Shown in pieces: positions 1 to 11,844 of a stretch of 64,000 nt of DNA. Source of the DNA: Dichetophora obliterata. Lineage: Eukaryota; Arthropoda; Insecta; Diptera; Sciomyzidae. The position numbers and the translations under genes are program-made. A model generated the notes under the pieces. The model had not been told where the DNA came from. It did not search any database and was given only the letters and a program-made list of their open reading frames with translations. Every line of letters begins with the position of its first letter. Position 1 is the stretch's first letter. The stretch covers positions 44,937,193 to 45,001,192 of the forward strand of contig OY986439.1 in the NCBI GenBank assembly GCA_963920525.1. Reading direction: 5' to 3'.

Positions 1-3000
1 AATATTTATGAAAGTTTTTTTGTAATCAATAAGATAAAAAAAGTAGATACATATTTTTTAAAAATTATTTTTGCTTTCATACAGGGCTTTTATTTTCCAT
101 GAACCCTTAAAATAGATTTTTCCCCTTACAAATCGTATAAAAAAACTAAAATCAAAAAGCACCACCTCTAAGCCTTAACCTATAATTTTAAGACTTATAT
201 AGTTGGGTCCTAGGGCTCTCAGAAACGGTTTAAGCTGCGAAAATGAAACTAAATTTTTTAAAAAATCACTATAAAACATATATTCCTAGATATACTTTGA
301 AAAGAGCAAACCCAACCTTTAATATTTCGGCAAATTTAGAATCTTATAGAGTTAATTATTTATTTTTGTAAACCTTTTACCTTTTGTTTATTAAAGATAA
401 TTACAGTAAATTTTGTTTAAAAAACTTTCAAAAACAAGCAAAATTATTAAATAATGTTTAAAACAGGGCGCTTTTTTGTAACGTTGTGTAAAGTTTATTA
501 TTTACTCATACTGATACCGTTCACAACTACGCCACTGCCTCTTCAAGCTAAAAAGCCCTGCGACTAACCCGAATGTAATCGAATCTGTGTGTGTCGCATT
601 CAATTTAATTCTTTGAGCTTAGAACGCTTTATTCTTAAGGGATAAACTTACTTTCATACTTGTATGGGGTAAATTGGGGGTGGTAGAAATACAAGCAAAC
701 GTAAAGGGAGACATAAACATAATACACAAACACACACAAATGTACAAATAGTTACGCCACAACCTTGTACTATACTGATATAGAGCAAAATACTTCTTGC
801 TTACTGTGGTCATGAGTTGCCCGTCACTGCGTGATATTTTGTACTTTTTTGGATTTTACTTGATTTTGCTCTGCTTTCAGTTTGTTCGTAACTCAACACT
901 AGCACTCCCTGCCTCTCTACTCCCCCAACTCTGTTACTTAGTGCTGTTTCATCTGTAATCTAATGAACAGTCGTTGTTTCAACAACCAGCTGTCCTCAAC
1001 CGCCTCCTTCGACTCTACTTCAGTATTCTTCGAATAAATTCATTGTGGAAAATTTCAATGCAATGTCATTGAAATATTTTTGATCTCTTTTCATGGTTAC
1101 CATAAGGAATTTGTATGTGGTATATGGCTAAAATGTGCCATGCTATCAGAAAATCATTTAAAATTGCACTAGTTTGCGGCACAGCATGGTTTTTAACAAT
1201 AGTGGGTTGGGGGGGGGAAGGGAGTGTTGATGATTTGGTATGTTTGTGTAATTGTGTTCATGTTAATTAGGCTGCTGGCGTTAACAAAGTCAATTGCTAT
1301 GTTCAAGGTTTGAGGCTAAAGTTTTTGTTAAACAGCTGCGAATTAATGTTGCTCATACGCCATGGGTTACAAATAATAAAAACTAACGATGAGAAGAATG
1401 AAATAAATAGTATGGTATAACTGTTATTGTTTTGGAAGGAAAAAAGCACATTTATTTCTGCTTTGAATAAACAGAAGTTGTGTCTGTTAGCTTGCCTATA
1501 AAAATATAATATCTTTTTGAAATATAAAACACATCAACTTATTATATTAAACAATTTTAGCACAAAAAATTATTTTGTAAAAAAAAACACTCAGCCCAAA
1601 GTCTAGTGGTGTGTAAAAATAATTTCTAAGCGCTTTAATTTTTGTGTGTTTGTGTCTCTTTGTTAAATTTAAGATGGCTGTTACAATATGTGTTTTTTTT
1701 TTCAAAAATTCTGGCAACTATTTTATGATTTCCGAATTTGTCCTATAAATTTTAAAATAAATTCTTCATGTGTTTACTCAAAATAGATGGGTTTTGCACA
1801 AAAATTCTTTGAATTAGCCACTAATTGCGTATGGTATTGTCAGAACTTTGTTGAATTTTTCAATAAAATATCCTAACTCGTTAGCTCCAAAACTAATCTA
1901 AAAATTCTGTAAAAAGTCACACGTTTTCTTTGAGAAATTTTAAGCATTTTCTTAGTCTATTAAAATTTTATTGTGAATTTGGTATTTTTAAATTAAAAAA
2001 AAATATTGTTGGTTCTTCAGTTGGCGTTAATAACGTAAACAGATTAAGACGCCACTCAGTGGTTTTATCCCATACAACGTTGGTTTCTTCCCATACAAAA
2101 ACTGAAATGAACAAAGTAGGATGGCCTCCCATTAGTTCCGTAGAAAGTGTATGCCCCATATTGATCTCTATATGTTCCCAAATTCAAAATGTTTTTTTTT
2201 TTAATTTTAATAAATCCATTTTTATCGCAAAATCTTTTACCTCGCCTTTCAGCAAATAAGTTAAAATCCATTCATTCTCCACTCCCTTGCATTCTGCTTT
2301 ATTTTTAATTAATATTGTCAACCTGACTCACCTGTTCTTTGCCTCCATGAACTCTCGATTAAGTGCTAAATTTAACAAATAAATAATGAAAAACCACCTA
2401 AAGGCATTTAATTTAAGGCTTCACTCTTAACATAGTATATTCTACGTCAAACAATAGCTTTACTTAATAACCATGTTAATAAGAGTAGCACCCAAAATTC
2501 CAAATATTATTAACAGTACGCGCTCTTGTTAGCAGTGCCCCCACGCTATTTAATAATGCGGTGAAGGTGAAAATACAATTAATTAAGTCATATTATGTGC
2601 CATTGTATTTTTAATAGGAATCATCACAAACTTCAAGACTTACAAAGAAAACTTGAATATCATTACTTATAACTTCGACGAATTCTTAGAAATACCTTTT
2701 GTGCATAAACTAACCTTGCCTGAAATACAGTTTGAATATTGAATATTTGTCGATATATTTTTCAACAAAGGTGTTTTCCTTTGCGTAAGTCATCCTGTAC
2801 TTATAAATTGCCTTGTTAAAATTAAGGTAATATAGATGCATTGTATTAAATTTTTTACGATAACTGAAAAGTCAAAGTGGGAGCCATACTCAAAGTGTAA
2901 CAAAATACTTGTTTTCAGCTTTCAAACTTAGGAAAGATTCAACGCGATGTTGGCCGATAGGTTCGATAAATAATTGAGTTAATTTGTTTGAGAAGACTTG

Positions 3001-3150
3001 TTGCTAAAAGACTTTAGGCAGTTTTGAAATGTAACACCTTAAATTTAAAGTAAGAATGTTTTTTCCTTGCAGGATAAAATACGATATTTTCAATGTATAT
3101 ACACATATGTAGGGAGCAGGGAAACAAAAGCAGACTTGTATCATTAAATG
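1..3150. other. AT-rich stretch, no gene recognised
   Basis: No coding relic, TIR pair or RNA gene was recognised on either strand. Short open frames here (for example 1930-2259 plus) have low-complexity composition and no family motif. A G-run near 1206-1220 and CA-rich runs near 721-745 are the only local oddities seen. Confidence 0.5.
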
Positions 3151-3156
3151 TTTTTA

Positions 3157-3301
3157 CACTGAAAAAAATTTAAGTTGATAGTTACAGTTTAGCTTAAACT
3201 TGTGCGTCTATACACTCAGAAAAAATTTTCCAGAAAATCCAGAAAAATAGCACTTAGTCGTAAGAAAATCGGGCTTAATTAAGCGCCATGGCCGATTTTC
3301 T
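3157..3301. repeat. Two TA-flanked element-end-like sequences and a hairpin
   Basis: Two sequences 56 bp apart look like termini of TA-targeting DNA elements: TA followed by CACTGAAAAAAA at 3157 and TA followed by CACTCAGAAAAAA at 3213. The second matches the terminus of the element at 10705. Just downstream, AGAAAATCGG and CCGATTTTCT (3262-3301) form a 10-bp stem. No matching opposite end was found, so these are single ends. Confidence 0.35.
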
Positions 3302-3667
3302 AAAAATTAAGCATACATTTTTTATTAAATTGACACTAGAAGTGTGAAATAGTTTAGAAAAATTATCAAATCATTTACGAAGAACTATTTTGCTAAATTT
3401 AAGAAACTTAGCGCAATTATGTTGAAATTTTATTACATTTCAGTAAGTTTACCATTTATTTGTCATATGCGATAACTAAGAGAAACACTTTCTATGAAAA
3501 TAAGAAATTTTTCATCGAACACCTGGAAAAATTTTGGAATTTATAAAAAAAACAACTTTTTTAAGATTTTAAACAGCATCCTGTGAGAATTATGATTTTT
3601 ATACTGACGAAAAACTTAAAAACTATTATTATTATTAACATTAATTTTAATTAAAAAACTACTACTA

Positions 3668-3731
3668 GCCGAAGACTTGAACCTTGACCGCGTGATTGTA
3701 AGTGCATCAGCTTATCCATGCGACCATCGCA
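3668..3731 (-). pseudogene. tRNA-like sequence (pseudogene or SINE head)
   Basis: Read on the minus strand, this ~64-nt stretch has a box-B-like GGTTCAAGTCT near its 3' part and a box-A-like segment (GGTCGCATGGATAAGC) upstream, at tRNA-like spacing. The acceptor stem does not close well, so a working tRNA gene is unlikely. It is probably a diverged tRNA pseudogene or a tRNA-derived SINE head. No target duplication was found. Confidence 0.4.
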
Positions 3732-4100
3732 GTTGTTCAAAATCGTCGCATAATTTGCTTCATTAAGAAGTGTTCACTTTGCAAGTAATTTTGAAGCGTT
3801 CTTTCTAGAAATATAAGAAAAGCACTCTCAGAATAAATCACTTGTGGTAAATATCAAAGTATAAAAACTTACATTTCTCCAAATTTAAGAAATTATGCTG
3901 TAGAATGTTGCAAGCGGACTTGATATCAATACAGTTGCTTAGGCTAATGTGAGTAAACTTTCAGATCTTCAAACTGATGTGAATCAAAACAAAAATTTCG
4001 TGTCGTTTTGAGATGGCAACACTTGGTTGATTACAAATGCATTACTATTATTCGTTTTGAAAACGTCGGTAATTTGTTAAATAAAAAAGTTACATATTTT

Positions 4101-4240
4101 GGGTGAACCAAACCATTCTTAAACGATAGTATTTGACATCAATAGCAAAAACTCAAGACGCTTTTTGCTCCACTACGTCACAGTTTTTTTTACAGTGGTC
4201 TTACATTTAAATTTTTTTGGTAAAAATAAAATTAAAAAAT
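4101..4240 (+). repeat. Dispersed repeat, inverted partner of 10082-10226
   Basis: This ~140-bp stretch resembles the reverse complement of 10082-10226. Shared blocks include GGGTGAACCAAA, a GCTCCACTACGTCAC segment and an ACAGTGGT segment. In one frame both copies read GEP, then an FxIN-like segment, then LLHYVT, which suggests an old protein-coding ancestor. The family is not recognised. Confidence 0.45.
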
Positions 4241-4244
4241 ATAA

Positions 4245-5505
4245 ATAATTGAAGGGCTTATTGCTACAAAATAAAAATGTTGAAATAATCGCATTTGATT
4301 TTTTTAAAAAATATATAAAATAGACGTTCCATGTAATCGTACTTTTAATACTAGTAATTATTTGTAATGGTAGCCTTCTAAAACATGTCGAAAAATCAAC
4401 AAAGAAAGGATAGTGGAAACCAATCATTAAAAAAATGCGGCTTATCATGTTTTTTGCATAAAATTTATTTTCAAACATTAATAAAAAAAAAACCAAAAAT
4501 TTTTTTAACAAAACCGAAACAATATAAACTAATTATATATATTCCTTCAACAATTTCTGGAATTTCCTTTTCGTTTTCTATGTTTGTTGATTTTAATGTT
4601 TTATAAAATTAATGGTATATTGGTGAAAAATAGGGTAACAAAGATTTTACGTTTTGGATTTTTTTCACTTCTATTTTAACGCATTCACGCGGTCTTACTT
4701 TTTTGAAGTATATTTACTACTATATACCCTTGATTTACTTTATTAGTATTAAGTTATGTATAGGACACAAATATCGGTGTTTCTTGCATAACCTGATGCA
4801 ACAAGATTTAAACATCGAAATAATTATCTGATTTGGGATAATTTGCAAAAGTTCTGATTTTAGATGCCACCACAGCAAACTACTACACTACGAAGCCGTG
4901 ATAAGGTGCTACAAATTTTAAAGTAAAAATTATTTCTGTAAAAACATGATAAGCCATACAAATATGAAACCAAGTTTTCTTAGAAACAACATGATTATTA
5001 ACAGAAATAAGAAAAAAGAAATATGCGTCGCTGGTTTCTCAAAGCACTTCATCAGTATTTATAGGTTATTCATAGTTATAAGCTTCCAAACAATTTTCGT
5101 AAATGGAAAAACATAATAAGCTACTAGAAATTTGAAAGTAAAAATTATTTGCGTAAAAAAATGATACGCCACAAAAATTAAAATAAATATTACTCAATGT
5201 TTTTTTATATATTTCCTTTAGCAATTAATAAGAAATCTTCGTCTGTCATACCGTCATCGCTTTAGTCAACAAAATCTTCGCAGTTAAATTCACAGTACCT
5301 ATTTGAGGGGTAGCTTTTGTATGTGGCTTATCGAGTTTTTGAGTAGAAAATATAATAAAATATTTATTTACAAAATGATACTTGCACATATAAGCTCGCC
5401 ATTTTTTACTACTAGAGTTCGCCAAAATATACTAGAAATAACACAAAATAACAGTTTTTGATATTATGTGGCTTATCATGTTTCTGCAATAAGCCCTTCA
5501 ATTAT
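4245..5505. mobile_element. Non-coding DNA element with 20-bp perfect TIRs
   Basis: A 20-bp perfect inverted repeat (4245-4264 and 5486-5505, core GAAGGGCTTATTGC) bounds this ~1.26-kb stretch. The ends can be read as TA-flanked or AATT-flanked; the sequence does not settle which. The interior holds no transposase. It does carry several copies of a CATGATAAGCCAC-type motif in both orientations (near 4440, 4945, 5160, 5325 and 5470), as in elements with subterminal repeats. The open frames here are not conserved coding. Confidence 0.6.
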
Positions 5506-5818
5506 ATGTTAAACTTAACATAGGGTGCACCCAAAAAAAAGCTTCGTACTATGTACAAAACAATTATTGTATTCTACAAAGCCCTTTGTTCTTTTCAGCC
5601 TACGAACGACTTTGTGAATAATACAAATGACCGTTTGTACATTGTACAAAGAAAAAAATTTGTAGATTTTACAAACGCATTCGTTTCATTTACAAAGAAA
5701 ATTATTAAATATTACGAATGCCTTTGTACAATATAAGAATGCGTTTGTAGAATTTACGAATCTGTTTGTACATTGCACGCACGTATTCGTAATATTAACA
5801 ATTTTATTTTTTCACAGA

Positions 5819-6167
5819 ACCGAATACCAATTACTGAAGCGACTACCAAGTGATTACTTAGCTCAATACCGATTACTAAGCGATTACATAAGTGAAGACT
5901 GATTACTGATGCGATTACTAAGCGATTTCTTAGCTGAAACCCGGTTACTAAGCGATTTGCGTCTTTTATTTAATATCAAATAAATTTTGAGTTACTGGAT
6001 CTTTCACAGGATCTTGGATCTGCTGAGCTTAAACACAGCCTTTGCATAAAACCATGTCAGAAATGGTAGATGTGCTGCCAGTATTAAGGGGTCACTGATT
6101 TGAAATCAGATTCTAATGTTAATGCTAAGTAATCAATTGGTAGTTGCTTCAGTAATCAGTTCCGGTT
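5819..6167. repeat. Foldback with GATTACTAAGCG sub-repeats
   Basis: Arms at 5819-5862 and 6124-6167 are inverted copies with several mismatches, sharing ACTGAAGCRACTACCAA and GATTACTTAGC. Between and just outside the arms, a GATTACTAAGCG-like unit recurs at least six times, in direct orientation on the left side and inverted on the right. This is typical of a small foldback or MITE-type element, but no target duplication was identified. Confidence 0.5.
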
Positions 6168-6631
6168 ATGTAATCGCTTAGTAACCACTTAGTAACCACT
6201 GGGATATTGCGCTATACGAAACAAAAGAAACAAACAAGCATATGAACCGAATAGCCTAGTATTGAGTTTCAGCATTGCAATATTTATTTGGTTTAATTTT
6301 AGTACAGAAAAATTTTAATTATGGTTCAGTATTTGTGAAAGTTTAAATTTAAAACCGTAAGGTTAAAAAATATGCAGTATACTTTCAGCTGTACTAAAAT
6401 TTATTCCAAGATTTTTAATCGCGTATAAGGATTTGAAATATTAAAAGAATAAGCTAAACGTGTGAAAGAGCGCGAGAGCGAACCGAAAAATAAATAACAA
6501 CATAAATTTAAGGAAAGCTTATAAAAAATTAATTTGCTTGAAAGTAACAAAGATAAAATGTTAATAAAATAATATTAAATTAAGAATTTCCAATTCTTGT
6601 TCAACAGAGATATCGATACTTTTGATAATAA

Positions 6632-6842
6632 TAATAAGATATGAATGAAATCACGTGAATGCAGTCAATAATTTCCAACCAAAGATTTGAAGAAACGATT
6701 GCATTAATTTTTCAAATCATTGATTTGAATTTTAAATTTTAGATCACAATCAATGATTTGAAAAAATGAATGTTATCACCTTTTCAAATCATTGATTGGG
6801 AATTAAATGATTTGAAATCACAAATGAATGCATTATTTTACA
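6632..6842. repeat. Cluster of AATCATTGATTTGA palindromic motifs
   Basis: Within ~210 bp the near-palindrome TCAAATCATTGATTTGA and partial copies (CAATCAATGATTTGAA, TTCAAATCATTGATTGG, AAATGATTTGAAATC) occur four to five times. It may be the subterminal repeat of an element or a binding-site cluster. Sequence alone does not decide. Confidence 0.45.
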
Positions 6843-8926
6843 GCTCTGTTTATACTACAGTGCTCTCTAGTGTTCAGGATGGATCGAAAAAGATAGCGCT
6901 ATAATAATCATCGTACCAGAAAACTCCTGATCGCAGCAGAACCAAACAGGTCCGATTGTTAATCCAAACCATCCAGGAACCAACTCAAACACACAAGCTA
7001 TTTAGGAGGAGTTCAGTGACATACTCCTGGCTTACATTCGTCAAGACTTGACGATCAAGTCCTACCTTTATGGATAAAAGATATCAAACGTGAGAGAGGT
7101 GGAAGTTAAAAAGGGAATGACCAAGAAGTCAAGTCTCGATTAGTGTGAACCAGGAGATGCAGACGAATTATATATAGAGATTAACCCTTGATTGCCACAT
7201 CTAGCTCAAAAAATTCTCTCTCAAAACTAGAATATTTGAAAGTTGTTTTAAAATAAAATATTTTAAGTTTCAAACATATCCACTCATTCTATTTCTTGAC
7301 TTGTGACAAACTTCACAAAGTTGTGTGGGCGACTTTAAAATATTTGTCCTTTTTCCCCATTGAACAAGTCTTAAAAAACCTGTTTCTCCTTTAAAAGAAA
7401 ACATATCAAAAGAGAAGAAAAAAAATTTCTGCGAAAACAGTAAATTATTAATAACATTTATCATTAATAAATTTATACATTTTTTAATTGAGAAGTTACA
7501 AAATACAATTTAAATATTTATTCGCTATACAATCATGCTGCGCTTTCGATATTAATTGTCACTGCTTTTGGCACTGTTTGATTTTGTTTGATTTCTTCAA
7601 CGTGTTGTTGCTTGACGCCTAGATTTAAATATAGTCAGAGAATGAAAAGAGAATTAAGAGAAACTAGCGCTACATAAAAAAATGAATAAATATCCGAATT
7701 TAATTACCTTTAATAATTTTAATCAAGATGTGCACGACTGGATTTGGCGATTCGTCTGGTAGTTGGCAGAATTGGTTATTTATAAACTGCTACATTAGGT
7801 GCGGCTTAATTAGGCTACTAAAACTGGAAAGGTGTTGTAAGCAAACGCCAGCAAAAGTGCACCTGTAGGTATCCTTTTCTTTTAGAAAATGAACCAGTTT
7901 GAAATATTTTGACATATATTTCATTGTTAAGCGCACTTAGCAAATGAAGCAATCCATACTCGTTCCGCCCGGACCAATAATTAAATTGTAATATATATAC
8001 GTATAATGGCTACAATAAAAAAATTAAATATACTGAAGAAATATCAACGCGTAATAAATGAGATGAAAATCGATTTTTTGAGAATTTCGATATAAGTCAG
8101 CTGTAAATACAAAAATGTTGTGAATAAGAAGAACGTTCACGCCAAATTCTAGTTTAAAAACAATATAGTACATATATAACAGCAATTTAATTTGATGCTA
8201 TACTAGCATTCATTGGATTAAATTGATACGATGCTAATAAATTCAATCTAAAAGAATTCTTACCTTATCAGTCAGGTAACTAACTGACCGCGGCTTATGG
8301 TAACAAGAAAAATCTTGGCGTTGAAGACTGTAACGCCCTTTTATTCTTGGTTTATATAATTTCTCTTTATTTGACCTTGCACACAAAAATATTACACAAA
8401 ACACAAACAATTTCTTTATAAATATACTTCTGATTTGATTTATAATTTTTAGATTGAGTTGATTCTAAAATTCGATCGAATTGTTGCACAGTGAATTTTG
8501 TGTACGTACTCCTGGAAAGATAAATTAATTATACTTTGAAAATGGGCGTGGTGGGACCGAAAGTACGCCCACCTCCCATACAAAGAGATGGACAAAATAC
8601 TTGAAAATAGAATTTGCGTTGCTCTAGATTCCATAAAAAACATGAGAAAATATACATATATATATGTGAATATTCAAACGCTGCTGCTACCACTTTGTAT
8701 ATTATCAAACAATGTTCGTTCATATCACAAATTTATATATTATAGATTTTTACAAACGAGCGTTTGTAGAATGTACAAAGTTACGAATTCAAAAATTTTC
8801 TTTCATGCGGCCAACACTACAAACGTTTGTACTATGTACAAAACATTTGTACATTCTACGAATAGACTCCGTTTGTATTTCTACAAAGATTTTATTCGTA
8901 ATTTTATCCTAAATATTTTTTGGGTG

Positions 8927-10050
8927 TGGTTCTTGTCTTCGGAAGTCTAAATTAAAATTTTCCGGGGAATATTTTTTCGGAATACTTGAACCCCCTAGCT
9001 CCTTCCAGTATTGGTCAATTTGACCCTTTTTTTGGAAAATACCCTATAAGCCATCTTTGGAGGGAAGTTCAAAATTAAAACCTTCCAAAAAATATTGTCC
9101 AGAAAATTTCACTATTGATCACCCAAGACAAGCAACCTCTACAAGTTAAAGGTTACACATAAAATACGAACCGAAAAGATAATACATTTATTTTATGTTA
9201 GGTAATTTTAATGTTTTTTTTTTTAAATAGTGTCCATATCATTATCACTGTTATGGCCTGAAATATCATAAGCCTTAGAGAGGCTTATATCTATTTCTTG
9301 AAATTCGTCTTCAAATTGGCTTTTATTAATTTCTTCATATGTTGTTTTGGACCACTAACAAATTTCAGCCAGAACTGCATCTGTTGTTTTCTTTGCTCTA
9401 TGTCTGTAAAAATGGAAACAATCCCATCTGCTACAAAAGTGTTGATTGTAATTTTTGATCATAGTATTTTTCATACGCTATAATCAGTTCGTGATTTTAA
9501 TGTCCTTGACTGCTTCGGGATGGTGTGAAATAATCGCAGATATAACAAAATTTCTTTAAATTTCCGCAAAACTCCATTGAAAATAAAATTTTTCGAAAAA
9601 AGACCACGACACTTTCACTACACAATTTTAATTAAATTTCTCAATTCGCACTTATTTGAATTTCTAAGCTAAGCCACCTTCATACAATTTACGTAATTTG
9701 TTACTATAACTTATTAAGTATTACGAATATAATTGTAGCTTTATACCGTTATAAAGTGAAGTATTTCTACTAAATGAAGATATTATTATCGCACGATGCA
9801 ATAGTTGCTTAAAAATAAATGTAGGTATTATGAAACCTTTAACTCGTAAAGGTCGTACTTGTCTTTGGTGACCCCTAGTGAAATTTTCGGGACAATATTT
9901 TTTTGGAAGGTTTTAACCTAAGACCTCCTTCCAAAGTTGATTTATAGGGTCTTTTCCAAAAAAAGGGTCGAATTGGCCCATACTGGAAGGAGATAGGGGG
10001 TTGAAGTGTTTCGAAAAAATATTTCCTTCAGAAGACAGGAACCACCCTGA
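8927..10050. mobile_element. 1.1-kb element with ~220-bp inverted terminal repeats
   Basis: The arms at about 8927-9155 and 9832-10050 are clearly inverted copies, with shared blocks such as GGTTCnTGTCTTC, CTCCTTCCAGTAT, GACCCTTTTTTTGGAAAA and AAACCTTCCAAAAAA. The interior has a degraded minus-strand reading. Termini resemble (CA)GGGTGGTTC. I could not define a target duplication because the left end adjoins another element. The superfamily is unknown. Confidence 0.65.
9235..9620 (-). pseudogene. Degraded coding relic inside the long-TIR element
   Basis: On the minus strand the interior reads, across frameshifts and stops, as a start-like MEFCGNLKKFCYICDYF segment (near 9560) and a LIIAYEKYYDQK segment. 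It ends in a D/N-rich tail with SLSKAYDISGHNSDNDMD before a TAA near 9227. The CxxC of CYIC could be half of a zinc-binding site. Composition and the continuous sense across frames suggest a decayed element protein. I do not recognise the family, and it could be chance. Confidence 0.3.
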
Positions 10051-10081
10051 GTTAAGTATAACATATATTTTTTCATATTGT

Positions 10082-10226
10082 TTAATTGCATTTTTGACCA
10101 AAGAAGCCAAATTTAAAACCACTGTAAAAAATATTAGTGACGTAGTGGAGCAAAACGGGACTTTGGCTTTTGTTGTTGATGTAAAATACTTTCATTTGAG
10201 ATTGCTTTGGTTCACCCCCGAGAAAA
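10082..10226 (-). repeat. Dispersed repeat, inverted partner of 4101-4240
   Basis: The minus strand reads GGEPKQSQMKVFYINNK followed by SPVLLHYVTN, and the 4.1-kb copy on the plus strand gives a matching reading with substitutions. The match is better at protein-like positions than would be expected for random AT-rich sequence. No family assignment is made. Confidence 0.45.
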
Positions 10227-10704
10227 CGACTCTCATTTTGTGTCATAGTGTTATTAAATGAATGAGTACTTAATAAATTAACAACCTTATTCAATGAAAT
10301 TAAATCTAAAAAAGAAATCTAAACTCTACTGATTTATTTCGCGAGGCACGTGTATCTTTAAGCTGCTGCATTTTTTAACTGCCTTATTTTTCTTCTTTTC
10401 TTTATTGAGTGTGCATCAGTGTGTGTGTTTGCTTTAGTCGCTTGTGCGTGAAAATGTTCGCTTTGTCGATGTAAAAATGTGATGAAAAGAAAATCGTTTT
10501 CCGCGTGCATTACCGAGTATATTGCATACAGGCCAAAATTCGTTTCATTTTCATGTTGAGCATTCATTTTTATTTTTCATTAAATGCTTATTTGAGTAAA
10601 AAGCGAATATCTTATTTCAATAAATGTTTAGTTCAGTGTAAAATCCATTTAAGAGTTTAAAAGAAAATTAGTTTTTTTTGCACTCCTTTAAAATTTTATT
10701 ATTA
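10227..10704. other. AT-rich stretch, no gene recognised
   Basis: Nothing recognisable. The short open frame 10358-10567 (minus) shows no family motif. Confidence 0.4.
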
Positions 10705-11842
10705 CACTCAGAAAAAACACCTATCTTTTTGTGATAAAAATTTCTCTATTTTCGATAGTAGAAATTTTCTTTATTTCAAATAAAATTTACTTCAATTATA
10801 ATAAATTTTCATTTATTCGAAGAAATATTTCCTTCTTTGTGTGAAATGAAAATATTTCATGTCTTTAATAATGATAAGTATTTTTCTCTCACCGAAAAAA
10901 TCTCATTTATAGAGAAAAATTTTTTAGAAAATGAAAAATGTTCTCTATTGTTGCTAAATAATTCACTATGCGAAATATTTTCTTCAGTAACAACAAATCC
11001 TTTCTCAAAAATTAAAAAGGCTTCTTCTCAAAAATCGATATATTTTTCTTATATTGATTGAGGTACGAAAAAAAGAGAAAGCATGAGAGCAATTGATTAA
11101 TTTTGCGAAAAGCAAGTGTTGCATATTCTGCATATTATGACGATTGTTCCTTCAAAAGGTTTTTTTTTTACTTAACATAGCTACACAAAGTGATGTTGTT
11201 TATTTCTACTGTTTCTTTGAATGCATTTACAAAATTGTTTTTCAGAATAAATTTCTGGAATATTTATAAAGAGTCCCGAAAAACAATGCCACAACAATAA
11301 TTCTGCCTCTTAACACATTTTTAACTAATATTTTTAAAACCGAATCACATTTTGATATTAACACTTCTACTTTGCGTAGAACTGAGTTAAAACAAATGTT
11401 GTACAAAAAAAATTTTTTTTTCGTAATTGCGGATATACTTCTGTGTTTTAAAGAAAAATGTACGCAATATAGAAATATGTTGTATCAATGTTAAGAAAAT
11501 ATATCTTTCTTTTAAACAAAGTGTTATTTTTTGTGAGAAACTATAAACGCAACTTAAAGAAAACATTTATTAAAATTAAATAAATATTTCTTTGTTTTCA
11601 AGAAAAATTTACACAATAAAGAAAACGGTTGAACGTATTATAAAGAAATATTTTTCTATTAAAGTGATGGTGCCTTTTATTAATGAGAAAATATATCTTA
11701 TTTTCCTGGAAGCTTTTTACCATTTTTAGGGAATACTTGGGATCACATTTAGGTAAAAGCATTCTCTGGAGCAAAGTCAATACCATTTTTCCGTTAATAT
11801 GATGCCTTTTTTCTCATATTCCGATAAAATTTTTTCTGAGTG
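10705..11842. mobile_element. TA-flanked DNA element, copy 1 (CACTCAG termini)
   Basis: The termini CACTCAGAAAAAA (10705) and TTTTTTCTGAGTG (to 11842) are inverted and flanked by TA on both sides (10703-10704 and 11843-11844), a TA target duplication as in the Tc1/mariner group. The 1138-bp interior is rich in TTTCT/AGAAA-type sub-repeats and has no transposase. A second copy lies at 14183, so this is a repeated, non-autonomous element rather than a chance inverted repeat. The open frames 10837-11061 and 11598-11786 are treated as non-coding. Confidence 0.75.
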
Positions 11843-11844
11843 TA

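Larger units (their letters stand above)
5528..8926. mobile_element. Putative 3.4-kb DNA element with ACAAACG/TTTGTAC subterminal repeats
   Basis: The left end CACCCAAAAAAAAGC (5528) and right end TTTTTTGGGTG (to 8926) are inverted and each is flanked by TG. The last ~250 bp at the left and ~180 bp at the right are packed with the same motif family: ACGAATG, CGTTTGTA and palindromic TTTGTACATTGTACAAA-like copies. This supports pairing of the two ends. No transposase was seen inside. The right boundary abuts the next long-TIR element at 8927, so the exact end is uncertain. The interior holds a foldback (5819-6167) and a palindromic motif cluster (6632-6842). Confidence 0.5.
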
